In this document: positions 1 to 10,368 of the stretch, piece by piece
Layout of the letters: each line of letters begins with the position of its first letter
Numbering within the stretch: position 1 is the stretch's first letter
From: Macrosoma leucophasiata
Taxonomy: Eukaryota; Arthropoda; Insecta; Lepidoptera; Hedylidae
DNA: 64,000 nt
Direction: 5' to 3'
Assembly: GCA_036365455.1 (NCBI GenBank)
Contig: JAWQUS010000025.1
Location: 22,170,001-22,234,000 of the forward strand
The notes under the pieces: model-generated
What the model was told of the DNA's origin: nothing
Databases searched by the model: none
Seen by the model: only the letters and a program-made list of their open reading frames with translations
Made by a program: the position numbers and the translations under genes

Positions 1-185
1 AAGGCCGCAAGTATTTTTTCATATATTTTTTTAATTCAAACTTTGTATTATCGCCACTTACTTACTTACTAGTAAGTTTAATAATTCAATTCCACTATCT
101 CGATCGGCCTTACGGGCAACAAGCCCAAAAAAGTGGCTTACTAAAGTTTACGTTTTTCGCAGTATGAATGAATTTATGTTATACC

Positions 186-375
186 TACTACGAGTATAAT
201 GTTATAAATGTGAAAGTGTCTGTCTCTCTGTCTGTCTGACTGTTACTGTTTCACGTCCAAACGACTGAACCGATTGTAATGAAATTTGGTACAGAGATAG
301 AGTTGAGTTTGAGAAAGAACATAGGCAACTTTTCAAACGAAATCCACGCGGGCGAAGCCCCTGGCAACAGCTAGT
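186..375 (+). mobile_element. Lep1/Helitron-like non-autonomous element
   Basis: The block runs from 'ataatgttataaatgtgaaa' through 'ccaaacgactgaacc' and 'aaatttggtacagagata' to 'cgggcgaagcccctgg' and a terminal CTAGT. This series of motifs is typical of the Lep1 family, a non-autonomous Helitron-like repeat of Lepidoptera. No terminal inverted repeats or target duplication are visible, as expected for Helitrons. A close relative lies at 30869-31044. Noncoding. Confidence 0.65.
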
Positions 376-798
376 CTTTTTATATAAATGAAGATTTATT
401 TATTTAAAAAAGGTCCTATCCTCTCTCAACTGGCAATGCGATTATTCACTATAGACTGTAGGTATACATAATTTAACTATGCGTAACCGAAAAGATTTAC
501 ACGAGCATAAAATATTTTCTATCTTTCTTTACCACTGATTCCAATAAGTTTGATAATAAAGTATCGCCGTATTTTACACAAGAGCAAACCAATTCAAAAC
601 CCAATAATACGACACACATGTTTAATAGACTGTTAAGGACTGTTTACGGATTTGAAAAGGAAAAAGTGTCAAAAAGTTCCATTAATCGTACTTTGACGAC
701 AGCGGTCTATTTACTCGCGAGTACGTCGAGGCAAAAAAATATAAAGAACTTTTAATGTAACAGCAATCTTTATACATATACAGCAATCTCTATATCTT
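376..798. other. No gene seen; partial third copy of a duplicated block
   Basis: AT-rich sequence without a credible open frame. Positions about 645-745 resemble part of the blocks at 1850-1940 and 3235-3330, sharing 'ttccattaatcgt', 'gacgacagcggtc' and 'cgaggnaaaa'. Nothing else is recognised. Confidence 0.4.
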
Positions 799-1008
799 AC
801 TGGTGGTAGAGCTCCAGTGATGGAGCCCGCGGGCGTAGGCACCAACGCATTACCTAATTTACTTGCCGCTAAATGATAGTGTTCAGCACTATCGTGTTCC
901 GGTCAGGTGGTGACCTTGGTCTTCGTGTGGGTGTCTATAGGCTGCAGTCATCACTTAAAATCAATGTGAACTGCATGCTTGCTTGCCACTTTCATTACAT
1001 AAAAAAAA
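799..1008 (+). mobile_element. SINE-A copy with internal deletion
   Basis: First copy of the dominant short retroposon. The consensus, built by eye from about 30 copies, starts near TGGTGGTAGAGCTCC, passes GGCGTAGGCACCACCGC, AGTGTTCAGCACTATCGTG, GGCCTCAGGAGTGG and CTATAGGCTGCAGTCATC, and ends GCATGCTTGTTTGCCAC...CATAAAA; full length is about 290 bp. This copy jumps from 'ccggtcaggtgg' to 'tgaccttggtc', losing about 80 bp. The A-run at 1001-1008 marks the 3' end. No clear tRNA, 7SL or 5S head was recognised. Confidence 0.8.
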
Positions 1009-1233
1009 GACAGACAGACGCTCAAATTCCAAAAGTTTTGTTGCTTTCTGTCACTCGTCTTAATCGCCCCCTATCAGTTTTTTGAAATAATATTTAATGT
1101 ACAGACACTCGATTTTTACTATCTTATTTTAAGTATTGATAAAATGACGTTTGTTAGGTTCGGTTGTACATACAAGAATATTTGTTTATTTGGACATGGA
1201 ATACCTATTCTTTGCAATATTTAATTTTGGATA

Positions 1234-1589
1234 ATAATAATAATGGCAACCCATTATACGTCCCACTGCTGGGCACGAGTCTCTCCCCGTTTTTTGGGGG
1301 AGGCCTGGAGCTTACTCCACCACGCTGCTCCAATGCGGATTGGTGGAGGTGGGTTAGTGGCCAACCCGCTGTCGGATGTTTTCAAACCGCCCATTAGGCC
1401 TCCGACAAGGTTTAACGACTGCTATCCATCGATAGCAACCGGGACCGACGGCTTAACGTGCCCTCCGAAGCACGGAAACGCGCATTTAATTTTCCACTAG
1501 CGGTCACCCATCATACTACCCGACCGCGCCCGTAGTGCTTGACCGAGTAGATCGTATACGATCTACACCAGCCGCTGGGCCATGCGCGC
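1234..1589 (-). mobile_element. 5S rRNA-derived SINE, full length
   Basis: On the minus strand it starts 'agcgcgcatggcccagcgg' and contains a stretch like the 5S rRNA internal promoter region ('gttaagcac', 'gatgggtgaccgc', complement at about 1500-1557). It ends in a (ATT)n run at 1234-1245. A 9-bp repeat 'ttttggata' flanks it (1225-1233 and 1590-1598), a clean target duplication. This places it in the 5S-derived SINE class (SINE3-like). The 3' part ('cccagcagtgggacgta') resembles RTE LINE tails. Open frames across it are incidental. Confidence 0.75.
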
Positions 1590-1639
1590 TTTTGGATATT
1601 CAAGTTATATCCCAAAATAGCCCTCATATCGTAAATTAA

Positions 1640-2100
1640 CGTCACACATTTTAATTGATTACTAATTTATAATCGTACACCAAATTCCAACTCAATCGGT
1701 TAAGTACTTTTGAAGAAAATTAGTTTAGATAGACGGACATTCAGACAAAGAAATCCACGAGTATAAGGGAGAATATATATAATTCTATAAGGGTTTCTTA
1801 TTTTGTATGAGCCAAAGACCCTAAAAATAATCCCGAAGCCAATACCTAAAAAGAGAGTCTAAAAACTTCCATTAATCGTCGTGTGCTTGACGACAGCGGT
1901 CAATGAACACGCGAGTCGAGGAAAATTAATATAAATATTTCACATATACGCGGGAACGCCGTAAGTGACAATTAGGTGTCGACGGGGGTTGTCCATTTGG
2001 TGATTAACTGCGGGATAGCGCCGCGAGGGGGCGTTGAAATGCTTAATTTGTTTCATATAATTGTATATTTTTATTGTTTCCAAGACGACTAGTTTAGACA
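1640..2100. repeat. Direct duplication, copy 1
   Basis: Resembles 3040-3480 in order and content: 'caccaaattcca', 'gacggacattcagacaaa', 'gaagccaatacctaa', 'gtcgaggaaaattaat', 'cacatatacgc', 'gaacgccgtaagtg', 'ttgtccatttggtga' and 'gcgggatagcgcc' occur in the same order in both. This copy has an extra GC-rich 'gcgagggggcg' after 'gcgcc'. No open frame is shared. Either a local segmental duplication or two copies of an unrecognised repeat. Confidence 0.6.
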
Positions 2101-2673
2101 TGTATATAACCCCTAGTTTGCACTAAAAACATTTTACATGATGATGTTTCGCAACTCGTCGCTTAAAATATGTATTACGATATGTCTTGTTGGTGATTCG
2201 CACTGCTCTCAAACCTATCATTTCAGTGAAACATCTCAAGATTTGTTGTTATCTGTGTTTGCATTGACATAAAACATGTCTTTTATTCATGTGTATCTAT
2301 AAATTTGTCTAAGTTGACGTTTACATAGTCTCACAATTTGTACCGAAACGTGTTTAGAAGTCGTGTTTTAAAGTGTTATAATTGTTTTCCAAGTAAGTGA
2401 GTCGGTAAACACGAAACATGGAGTGGACAAGATCATGTTGTAATCATTATCATCACAACATGTTGCGAAACTTGTCGTGAAATTCGTCTTGTGTGCTTGA
2501 TTGTGTCAAATATGTACCTATTGACCTACCGTTTTGGTTGACAATGCAAACGCATTTCAAGACATTTTATGAAAACAGCGATTAAAAAATGTTTTTATGT
2601 GAATGTATCGCCAATGCAAACACACGGTTAGAAAATAAATTAAGTGGATTAATGTCACGCCAATAACATTGAC
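2101..2673. other. Noncoding AT-rich stretch, nothing recognised
   Basis: No SINE, MITE or LINE signature was found here. Short words such as 'cttgtcgtgaaattcgtcttg' variants recur but no ordered repeat. It may be unique genomic sequence. Confidence 0.35.
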
Positions 2674-2970
2674 GTAACTTCACGCCTGTAATCCCCAAAG
2701 GGGTAGGCAGAGGTAAATGCATGCATTCAAGCATACATGCACACACCCACGATTCGTTTTTGGCCCATGTAACAGGTGGTGAGCCTGTTGACATCTTCGG
2801 ACACATTACCGAACTTCGAGGTACTGGGAAATTTCCAGAAAATGGAAAAATCCCAATAGAAGCAGAGATAAAGGACTTTACACCATTATCTCAGATAACT
2901 CCTTACCCGGGAATCGAACCCAGGACCTCAGCATAGTAGTAGTGGTCTGCACCTCTAGGCTACCAAGGTA
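2674..2970 (-). mobile_element. tRNA-derived SINE (SINE-C)
   Basis: Read on the minus strand, the head at about 2890-2970 contains a pol III B-box-like 'GGGTTCGATTCCCGGG' (complement at 2906-2921). The body holds 'tctgagataatggtgtaaag' and the tail is 'ggggattacaggcgtgaag'. The same family occurs at 22164-22468 (with target duplication) and 15748-15972, with tail fragments at 18945-19015 and 44041-44146. Confidence 0.7.
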
Positions 2971-3039
2971 GATCTACTTAAGTTTGCGTAATTTATTTTT
3001 TATTTATTTTAATCTAAAAATGTCCCTATATTTGGATAT

Positions 3040-3480
3040 TAACATTAAACGTTCCATCATTAATTACCAATTTAAATACGTGCACCAAATTCCATCTCAA
3101 TTGGTCTAGTATTTTTGAAGCTAATTGGACGTGATAGACGGACATTCAGACAAACCGAATCACGAGTGACCCTATAAGAGTTCAGTAATTTTCTTTTGAG
3201 CCACGACAGCTTCAAAATATTATCGAAGCCAATACCTAAGAATAGTCTACAGCGTTGTGTAAATATGTACTGCCATTAAGTGTTCTTAATTACAGGGGTC
3301 AATTTACACGCGTGTCGAGGAAAATTAATAGAAATATCGCACATATACGCAAGAACGCCGTAAGTGCCAATTAGATGTCGACGGGAGTTGTCCATTTGGT
3401 GATCAATTGCGGGATAGCGCCTTGAAATGCTTAATTAATTTGTTTCATTCAATTGAATTTTTTATTGTTTCTAAAGTAGT
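3040..3480. repeat. Direct duplication, copy 2
   Basis: Diverged counterpart of 1640-2100, about 1.4 kb downstream in the same orientation, with small indels. It lacks the GC-rich 'gcgagggggcg' insert. A 219-bp repeat (3491-3709) abuts its 3' end. Confidence 0.6.
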
Positions 3481-3490
3481 TTGCCTAGAG

Positions 3491-3709
3491 CAGAGAATAT
3501 GTAATAATACTACGTATAGAATGGACACTTTGACGTCCCGCCCGATTTTCCCGCCTCACACAACCTCCTCCCCTCTTATGGGCGACGTTTGGTATTCTCT
3601 ACGTGCTACGCACACAGGTGCACGTGTGAATACACGTCACTGTTTGAAGTCTGTGTACTAGAGATCAAATTAAGCGTTTGTATGGAATTTTGTCGGAGTG
3701 TCCGCGGTG
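3491..3709. mobile_element. 220-bp unclassified element (family R4) with target duplication
   Basis: Begins CAGAGAATATG and ends GTGTCCGCGGTG. Flanked by 'tgcctagag' (3482-3490 and 3710-3718), a 9-bp direct repeat; it could be read as 8 bp because the boundary base is ambiguous. Contains 'gtcccgcccgat', 'cctcccctcttatgggcgac' and 'ctacgtgctacgcacacagg'. Further copies lie at 16322-16535, 20033-20221 and 40326-40537. There is no A-tail and no obvious terminal inverted repeat. An 84-codon frame across it is not conserved. Confidence 0.65.
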
Positions 3710-3859
3710 TGCCTAGAGACTTATTATGAAAAGAAATCGGTGTTTCAATGGTATTATTACTGATTCTCCGAATGTAATAAATAGTAGAAGAAACCAAAGA
3801 GTCATACATTAATCACGCGATGTTTGTAATATTTATCTTTTTGACCAGGAGTGATTTAC

Positions 3860-4125
3860 TTTTTTTTATGTTATGAAGTTGGCAAACAAGCATGCAGTTG
3901 ACATTGATGTTATGTGATGACTGCAGCCTATAGACACCCACCCACACAAAGACTAGAGGTCAAAATTCAGATGCGTTGCCACCTCTGAGACCTTAGTTGT
4001 TATGTCTCTGTGATAGAAATTACGGGGCCATACATTACCATCTAACCGAAACACGACAGTACTGAACAGTCCCATTTGTTGGCAGATAGATAAGGTAATG
4101 CGGTGGTACCTACGATACTACGATT
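3860..4125 (-). mobile_element. SINE-A copy, diverged
   Basis: T-run at 3861-3867 (A-tail of the minus strand) followed by 'ggcaaacaagcatgcagttg' and the SINE-A body in reverse. Many substitutions compared with the 33455-33748 copy suggest it is old. Confidence 0.8.
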
Positions 4126-4271
4126 AGATTTTTTACATCATAAAATTCCTACTAAATATTTTTTTCCTGAGGATTACCATTTTTAAGATTGCCATTCTAA
4201 AAGTTTAAGGAGATACATTATACATGATATACACTCGTGGAAATGAGTACATATCATGTATAACTGCAATA

Positions 4272-4564
4272 AGAGTTGCCACGCATAATGATTTGACCGA
4301 ATAACCGAAAACAAATATTCGGCAGCCGAATATTTGATCGCAGACGTGTGCATAAATAATAAACAAAACGAGGAAGATAGTTATAGAAAAAAAATCGGTG
4401 TTTAATTGATTTTTATTTCAAAACTGTTCGTCTAAATCGGACGGCAGACCCATACAATTGGTAGTCAGCAAACTCAAAATCATTAATAGTAGTGCCCACT
4501 ATATTTAAAAAAGTGGCCGAATAAACCGAATACCGAATAATGGCCGAATATTCGTGGCATCTCT
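4272..4564. mobile_element. MITE with 'ccgaataccgaata' repeats
   Basis: Ends are imperfect inverted repeats: AGAGTTGCCACG on the left, CGTGGCATCTCT on the right. Subterminal motifs 'attcggcagccgaatattt' and 'ggccgaatattcg' are also mirror-like. The centre is AT-rich and noncoding. The arrangement resembles hAT-type MITEs, but I see no matching 8-bp flank, so the class is uncertain. Confidence 0.45.
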
Positions 4565-4790
4565 AATTTCCACACCACCTATAAGGCAGCGTACTTGGCG
4601 CGTTTTTTTAGCGTTGTTTACCCGCAAGGTCTCCACGATCTTTATGAGGGGATTTTATGGGAAAATGCTGTATTTACTCCATGATCATTAACATTGAGAC
4701 ATAACTCATAGTGTCCACAAATATTTATCGTTGTCGGAGTCTTTTTATTTGAAATAATTCTATTTACTTTAGATTTTTGTTGACGAGCCG

Positions 4791-4967
4791 GTTGGTCTAG
4801 CGGTTCGTGACGACCGTTTGAACCGAGGCTCACGGGTTCGATCCCCGTACACAAATATTTGTATGGCCTACAGATTTGTTTCGGAGTGGATATGTATGTG
4901 TTGTTTGTGCACAATGGCACCCACGACACAGTAAACCTCTGACTGTGAGTGTACGTGTATTTTTTTA
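4791..4967 (+). mobile_element. tRNA-derived SINE (SINE-D)
   Basis: The head 'gacgagccggttggtctagc' followed by 'cacgggttcgatccccg' fits a tRNA-like A box and B box. The middle contains 'aaatatttgtatggcctaca' and the tail is 'ctgactgtgagtgta' followed by a T-rich end. Other copies: 11289-11497, 30760-30867, 31046-31235, 61188-61325. Confidence 0.7.
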
Positions 4968-4975
4968 TTAATTAC

Positions 4976-5235
4976 TAGCTGACCCGGCAAACTTCGTAGG
5001 TGTATTTCCTCACAATGAAATAATGTGTCAAAGGTTTGATAGATACGGACTATTTGTATGGAAAAATAAAATTGTGTTTTTACTATTTCCCTTCAATTTC
5101 TTCATATTTTCTTACCTTTAAACCTTCCCTGGACTTCCAAAAATCATTCAAAACCAAAATTAGCCAAATCGGTAAAGCCGTTCTCGAGTTTTAGCGAGAC
5201 TAACGAACAACATTTTTATATTCAAAACTAACAGA
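4976..5235 (-). mobile_element. Helitron-like fragment
   Basis: Starts 'actagctgacccggcaaact' and ends 'gcgagactaacgaacaacat'. On the minus strand the 3' end is therefore a CTAGT-type terminus as in non-autonomous Helitron-like repeats of moths. Relatives: 44340-44560 (opposite orientation) and 47631-47962. Confidence 0.5.
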
Positions 5236-5548
5236 CAAATGCGATGAGTGATCTTATAAAAGTTTCTCCTTTTAAGATACGGAACACTAAAGATAAATAC
5301 AGTGCTATCTCAACGTTACCTTGTTACATTTCGTGATTCGAAAACGATATTCAGAATGCATAAAATGTCATTTACCTTTAAGTGAGTGAATTCCTCTGAC
5401 GCAACAATACCATGGCGCTAGATCTGGAACAAACGAAGGCAAATATTAATTAAGGACGGGCCGCCATAACTTAATTAATGCGCAAGACAAGTACACACAA
5501 TAATACGCCTGTGTTTGATTACTTCTAATACAAAGATCAGTGTATTAA

Positions 5549-6127
5549 GGTGCTCCCTCATTTAGAGCATTCACCTGTAATGTAATGTTACAGAGTCTCG
5601 AACATTACAGTGAGGCAGTGTTACAGATTCGAGCATTACTTTGGTGAGAGAAAAGCAGAGCGTTACAGTGCGCTATTTAATGATACATGTACAATGATCA
5701 TATACAACCAATAACGTCAATACGCATCACTTTTCTACTGGTGGTAGAGCTCCAGTGACGGAGCTCTCGGGCGTAGGCACCACCGCATTACCTTATATAC
5801 TTGCCGCTAAATGGTAGTGTTCAGCACTATCGTGATCCGGTCAGGTGGTAATGTACGGCTCTGTAATTTCCGGCACAGAGGCATAACACCTTAGGCCTCA
5901 GGAGTGGTAACGCATCTGCATTTTGACCTTGGTCTTTATGTGGGTGTCTATAGGCTGCAGTCATCACTTTACATTCATGTGAACTGCATGCTTGCTTGCC
6001 ACTTCCATTAAATAATAAAAAAAAATGCTTGTCAGTCAGAGATGTACTACTACACTAATAATGTAATGCTCCAAATCGAATGCTGAAACGTTACATTACA
6101 GGCGAATGATCTAAGTGAGGGAGCAAC
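5549..6127. mobile_element. piggyBac-type MITE with TTAA target duplication
   Basis: Flanked by TTAA at 5545-5548 and 6128-6131. The terminal inverted repeat is about 40 bp: GGTGCTCCCTCATTTAGAGC on the left; the right end read inward starts GTTGCTCCCTCACTTAGATC, and both continue into 'attc.cctgtaatgtaa.gtt'. TTAA duplication is the signature of piggyBac-type transposition. The internal sequence is noncoding and is interrupted by a SINE-A (5737-6025). Confidence 0.7.
5737..6025 (+). mobile_element. SINE-A copy inside the piggyBac-type MITE
   Basis: Near full-length SINE-A with the 5' 'actggtggtagagctccagt' and a 3' A-rich run (6013-6025). Its insertion postdates the surrounding TTAA-flanked MITE. 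Confidence 0.85.
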
Positions 6128-6131
6128 TTAA

Positions 6132-6801
6132 AGTCGTCTTTTTGGCTTAGCGATTATTGAAATCTAATTGGATAAATTTAAGCGCTGCAATTTATATTTG
6201 ATAAATCTCCACATTTATCCGGAAAGAATTTTAATAAAAAGGTAACCAAATCACAATTTTTCTTTATAAGTAGCCGCCATTATTCTCCCGAGTGGCAATA
6301 AAGCAATCTCCTTGTAACTCAATAAGGCGGTAATGAAAGGAAAGAAACGTTCCGTCATTATAAAGGACGTTCTCACAATATCCGACGTCATATCTCTCTT
6401 TGTTCGCCTCATTCAATTTCCTGATGATTCTGTAGGTAATCGTAACGAATAAATTAATAGGAACAGAAAACAAAAGATTAAATTTTACGCGAGACGCTTT
6501 CAACAAAGGTGATTGAAATTAATCGTTTAACATTTTTACCTGAATGATTTTTTTTACTTAATTAAAAAATTATGATTCTTCTTCAGAGTGACGGAGTTCG
6601 ACGGGCCTATACAGCGATCACCGCGTAATAATTATTTTAATATCCAAAATGGCAACTTGGGTAATCAACAAAAAATTATAAAAGGTGTATGATGACATCA
6701 AAATAATTATAATATTGTTTACATTAAATTACAATTACACTCATTATTGATATTGTTTCAGGTAGATTCACCACTTATATAAAATATAACTTGTAACCAT
6801 A
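6132..6801. other. Noncoding AT-rich stretch, nothing recognised
   Basis: No repeat family or gene-like frame was recognised. The 80-codon minus frame at 6264-6506 lacks any family signature. Confidence 0.35.
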
Positions 6802-6803
6802 TA

Positions 6804-7050
6804 CAGGTCCCAGAAATCAACGATAAACCGAAAACGGGTGATAGGCCAAGTCATGACAATCAAAAGATAAATATTTGTCATGTACATATTTTTAATATTA
6901 TTAGGATTTTAAAAAATATCGGAAAAACTCCTAAGACTACAAATATTATTTAATTTTTTTTACAATTTTTTTTTTCATATTTTTCTAATAACTGTCAGGA
7001 CTTGCTCTATCACCCATTTTTGGTTTATCGTTGATTTCTGGGACACCCTG
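6804..7050. mobile_element. MITE with TA target duplication and 45-bp inverted ends
   Basis: TA at 6802-6803 and 7051-7052. The left end 'caggtcccagaaatcaacga' and the right end read inward 'cagggtgtcccagaaatcaa' continue as inverted repeats to about 45 bp ('gataaaccnaaaa.gggtgatag'). The 'cagggtgtccca' end with a TA duplication suggests a Tc1/mariner-type MITE. Internal sequence is AT-rich and noncoding. Confidence 0.65.
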
Positions 7051-7461
7051 TATATGATGATATCAACAATATTAAAAACAAGACGAAAATCGGGGGTTTT
7101 GTCGGGAACCTTGAAAGAAGCGTGTGGTGCGCTTATTTTATTTCATTTTCTTGGTGTATTTTTATGATTTGAAGTCCTAAATAGTTGTAACCGCTAGGGG
7201 CGCTGTCAACGCGCACAAAGCGAATATTAAGTTAACTCATGTATATCTCAACTTTAAAAATAATAACTTATCCATATTGCAAATTTTTTACAAAAAAATG
7301 TCTTCATCGAGGACCTAGAACCAAATACAAAATCAATATAGGTAAGTTCTTAATGGAAACAAAATATCTAACAATCATTCAATTCATAACTGTCGATTGT
7401 AAACACATAAGATAAATTCATAAGTAACATTATATATTAATGTTGATATTGCTGTCTAGAG

Positions 7462-7684
7462 CAGAAGTTCCCAACCCCCCTGATGGTACGCGGCCTCGAG
7501 AGAATTCAAGGGGGACGGAAAAAATATGCCATAATGTTAAAAAAACGCAAGTAACGATGACAATATTAGGCATATTCCTTACTTTGTCTACTACTGTTCC
7601 ATTCCATTTCGAAAGGTCAAGACATCATGCACATATTATTCACAATACAGGAGGCTTCAACAAAAGAAAGGTTGAGAATCCCTG
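7462..7684. mobile_element. hAT-type MITE
   Basis: Ends CAGAAGTTCCCAAC and GTTGAGAATCCCTG form a short imperfect inverted repeat typical of hAT MITEs (CAG..TTCCCAAC). Flanks 'gtctagag' (7454-7461) and 'aactagag' (7685-7692) match at 6 of 8 positions, consistent with an aged 8-bp duplication. Confidence 0.6.
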
Positions 7685-7692
7685 AACTAGAG

Positions 7693-9051
7693 AGTCTAGA
7701 CTGTAGACAGTTTGTGCTTAAAAGTGGTCGATTCACAACAGGTACACTGTTGTAAATCGACCACAGAGAAAATAAAATACACTTTCGAATGTTCAGTGTA
7801 AACTTTCAAGAATAAACCGTGAAACGTACCAGTTACAACAATACTTTTAGAAAGCTTTTAGCTTATGTCATCTTTCATGACCTACTTCACAATTGAATTG
7901 AATGAAATCAGTGTCAAGTTACTTACAACTCGGACGTCATATTGGTTTAAAAATGTTCGGACAATGGGGATTTTATCGAATAAAAACCGGCCAAGTGGAA
8001 GTCCGACTCACAGTCAAGTCCGCGTACACAGGGTTCAGTACAATTGAAAGATTGGGTGTTTGTGCTTAATAAAAACTTTTAAAAAAATATAAACCGTAGA
8101 AAATAAATGAAACTACATACTCATTAACTGGCTAGTGCCGATGTTCGTTTGGCGCCGACTCAAAATTATTATTATTTATTTTTCGCTTTTCAATTTTATT
8201 TATTTTCGGCGGTTTCATTTTTAGGTAAAAAGTTTTTTTTTGTATTTTTTTGTAATATAAAAATTGACGATGAAAAAAATTCGAGACTCATCAATTCACA
8301 CACACACACCAATTATCAAAATTGGACAACTCTGAAAAAAAATATGTGGGGGTGGAATCAGTGAGCGAATCAACAATAATTCCTTACCTTTCTACCCTTA
8401 ATCCTTCAAGGATCGTACGGCCACCGGCGGCGAGACACAATTGAATTTCAATTGTTATATTTTTCTCGTGTCTGGAGAGATTAAAGGTTGGAATTTTGTT
8501 TTAAAATTTATATGGGTTCAACTTCTAGGGTACGCTCTTTCCAATAAAAAAGAATTATCAAAACGGACTACTCAGTAAGTTATGCGTGGTCATACATAAA
8601 AAAATATACACGTCGACTTGAGAATCTCCTCCGTTTTTTTCGTCGGTTAATAAGTAAACACGTCTTAATAGCATCTCCTATAATCTATGGATGAAAATTT
8701 ACAGAAAATAGGGTGTAATTTTTTTACAAATTTTAGATTCATTTATTTTGAGGTACGGAATCCTAAAAGCCGTTTCGATTCTATTGTCAACTTGAGGGAA
8801 TTAGTAATTAATAAAACAATTTATTAATGCCTCATTTAAAAATATTATCCGTCTGTTTGTTTATCCATTTTGTATCACAAGTGAGATAGTCTCACTGCGT
8901 AAAATTTAGGTTTGCAGCATATCTCGATGAATGAAATAATGCAGCGGGATCCTAACCCATAAAGTTTACTTAAGTTTTGTAAATCTTGATGGAGAGAATT
9001 ATAAATTAATTTATAATTATTACTTTAAAATATTTTTTGGTACTGTATTTT
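7693..9051. other. Noncoding stretch with repeat fragments
   Basis: No gene recognised. Fragments include 'aaaaaccggccaagtggaag' (about 7981-8040), the start of a common lepidopteran dispersed repeat also seen at 42714. About 8510-8660 is related to 19540-19735. About 8905-8962 matches one end of the MITE at 23328-23825 ('tttaggtttgcagcatatct', 'gcgggatcctaac'). An AT-rich low-complexity tract lies at 8160-8280. Confidence 0.4.
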
Positions 9052-9059
9052 TACTCCAA

Positions 9060-9659
9060 CATAGAGCAACTCGGCCCACCGGTCGCGTCGGACCGGAGGG
9101 GAGTAGCCATAGCGTTTATTACAGATGCAAAATAGTCTGTCATATTTTGAAGGGGGAAATACGTGTGACACACACTCATACTACAAAAATCGTCTATTTT
9201 TACTGGTGGTAGAGGTCCAGTGACGGAGCTCGCGGGCGTAGGCACCACCGCATTACCTAATATACTTGCCGTTAAATGGTAGTGTTCAGCACTATCGTGT
9301 TCCGGTCAGGTGGTAATGTACGGCTCTGTAATTTCCGGCACAGAGGCATAACACCTAATGCCTCAGGAGTGGCAGCGCATTTGCATTTTGACCTCTGGTC
9401 ATTGTGTGGGTGTCTATAGGCTACAGTCATCACTTAACATCAATGTGAACTGCACGCTTGTTTGCCACTTTTATAACATATAAAAAAAAAAAACTCACAC
9501 CTTGACTTTAACAAAATACATAAACAACTTTACGCAGACATTTAAATATCTAGGCGACAGGCATAGGACCATTTGGTCTTGTACTTTTACAGAAGGAAAA
9601 GCCTGCACTTGGATACTCTCCTCCAGTCCGCCGCGGCCGGTGGCCCGTGTAGCTTTATG
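9060..9659. mobile_element. hAT-type MITE (family H1) interrupted by SINE-A
   Basis: Starts CATAGAGCAACTCGGCCCAC and ends GGCCCGTGTAGCTTTATG, an inverted repeat of about 50 bp ('ggccaccgg.cgcggcggac.ggagggga'). Flanks 'tactccaa' (9052-9059) and 'tactcgaa' (9660-9667) agree at 7 of 8 positions, an hAT-like 8-bp duplication. The body carries 'ctcacaccttgactttaac'. A SINE-A occupies 9202-9493. Other H1 copies: 22061-22670, 24502-24790, 57040-57343, 62698-62959. Confidence 0.75.
9202..9493 (+). mobile_element. SINE-A copy inside H1 MITE
   Basis: Near full-length with a 12-base A-run at 9482-9493. The MITE sequence resumes directly with 'ctcacaccttgac'. Confidence 0.85.
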
Positions 9660-9667
9660 TACTCGAA

Positions 9668-10182
9668 AGACTTTACAGTCTATACTGAGATGTCTTATCA
9701 ATAACAATTAAAAACTTTAATACGTATTATTATAACTTAAAATTATGAGAACCTGCCTATTTCTATAAAGTAAATGAACGGAAGTTTAGGATTAGGTTTG
9801 AATTTAAAAGACTACGTTATATTGAAACAAACATTTCATGCCAATACAAACGTTTTTCCATTCAATGTAATCCCTCCTCAATTGGAGTCTTTCCGTAAAA
9901 ATTGACGAAAATGAACAAAATACTGCTTGGATACGAATGGGATCAACTAAAATATCGGGGAATTGGAGTACGATTGCGGAACATTTTGTTTTGAACAATA
10001 AAATTCAGCACCGAAAAAGAAAATGGGAAGAAACATAATATTGGACACGGAATAAAAATCCGAAAGCGAAAAGAAATTATATCAATATTTTTGTATTGTA
10101 TTGCGTTACATAATATGAAGTCAGGATCTAAAGGTGTATTTCCACCGATGTGCTGAACTGTGCGGCACTATTCCGCACAGTG
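9668..10182. other. Noncoding AT-rich stretch, nothing recognised
   Basis: No repeat signature and no credible gene. The 64-codon minus frame at 9804-9998 has no recognisable features. Confidence 0.3.
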
Positions 10183-10368
10183 TTTTTTTTTTTTTTTTTT
10201 TTTTATGTAATAAAAGTGGCAAACAAGCATGCAGTTCACATTGATGTTAAGTGATGACTGCAGCCTATAGACACCCACACAATGACCAGAGGTCAAAATG
10301 CAGATGCGCTGCCACTTCTGAGGCATTAGGTGATATGCCTCTGTGCCTGAAATTACAGGGCCGTACAC
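10183..10368 (-). mobile_element. SINE-A copy, 5'-truncated
   Basis: A T-run of about 22 bases (10183-10204) is the A-tail of the minus strand, followed by the 3' two-thirds of SINE-A in reverse as far as 'ttacagggccgtac'. The 5' third is missing, as in ordinary target-primed reverse transcription. Confidence 0.85.

Noticed and set aside
8160..8280. Low-complexity aromatic-rich frame at 8149-8364
   Set aside because: Composition is explained by T-rich low-complexity DNA.
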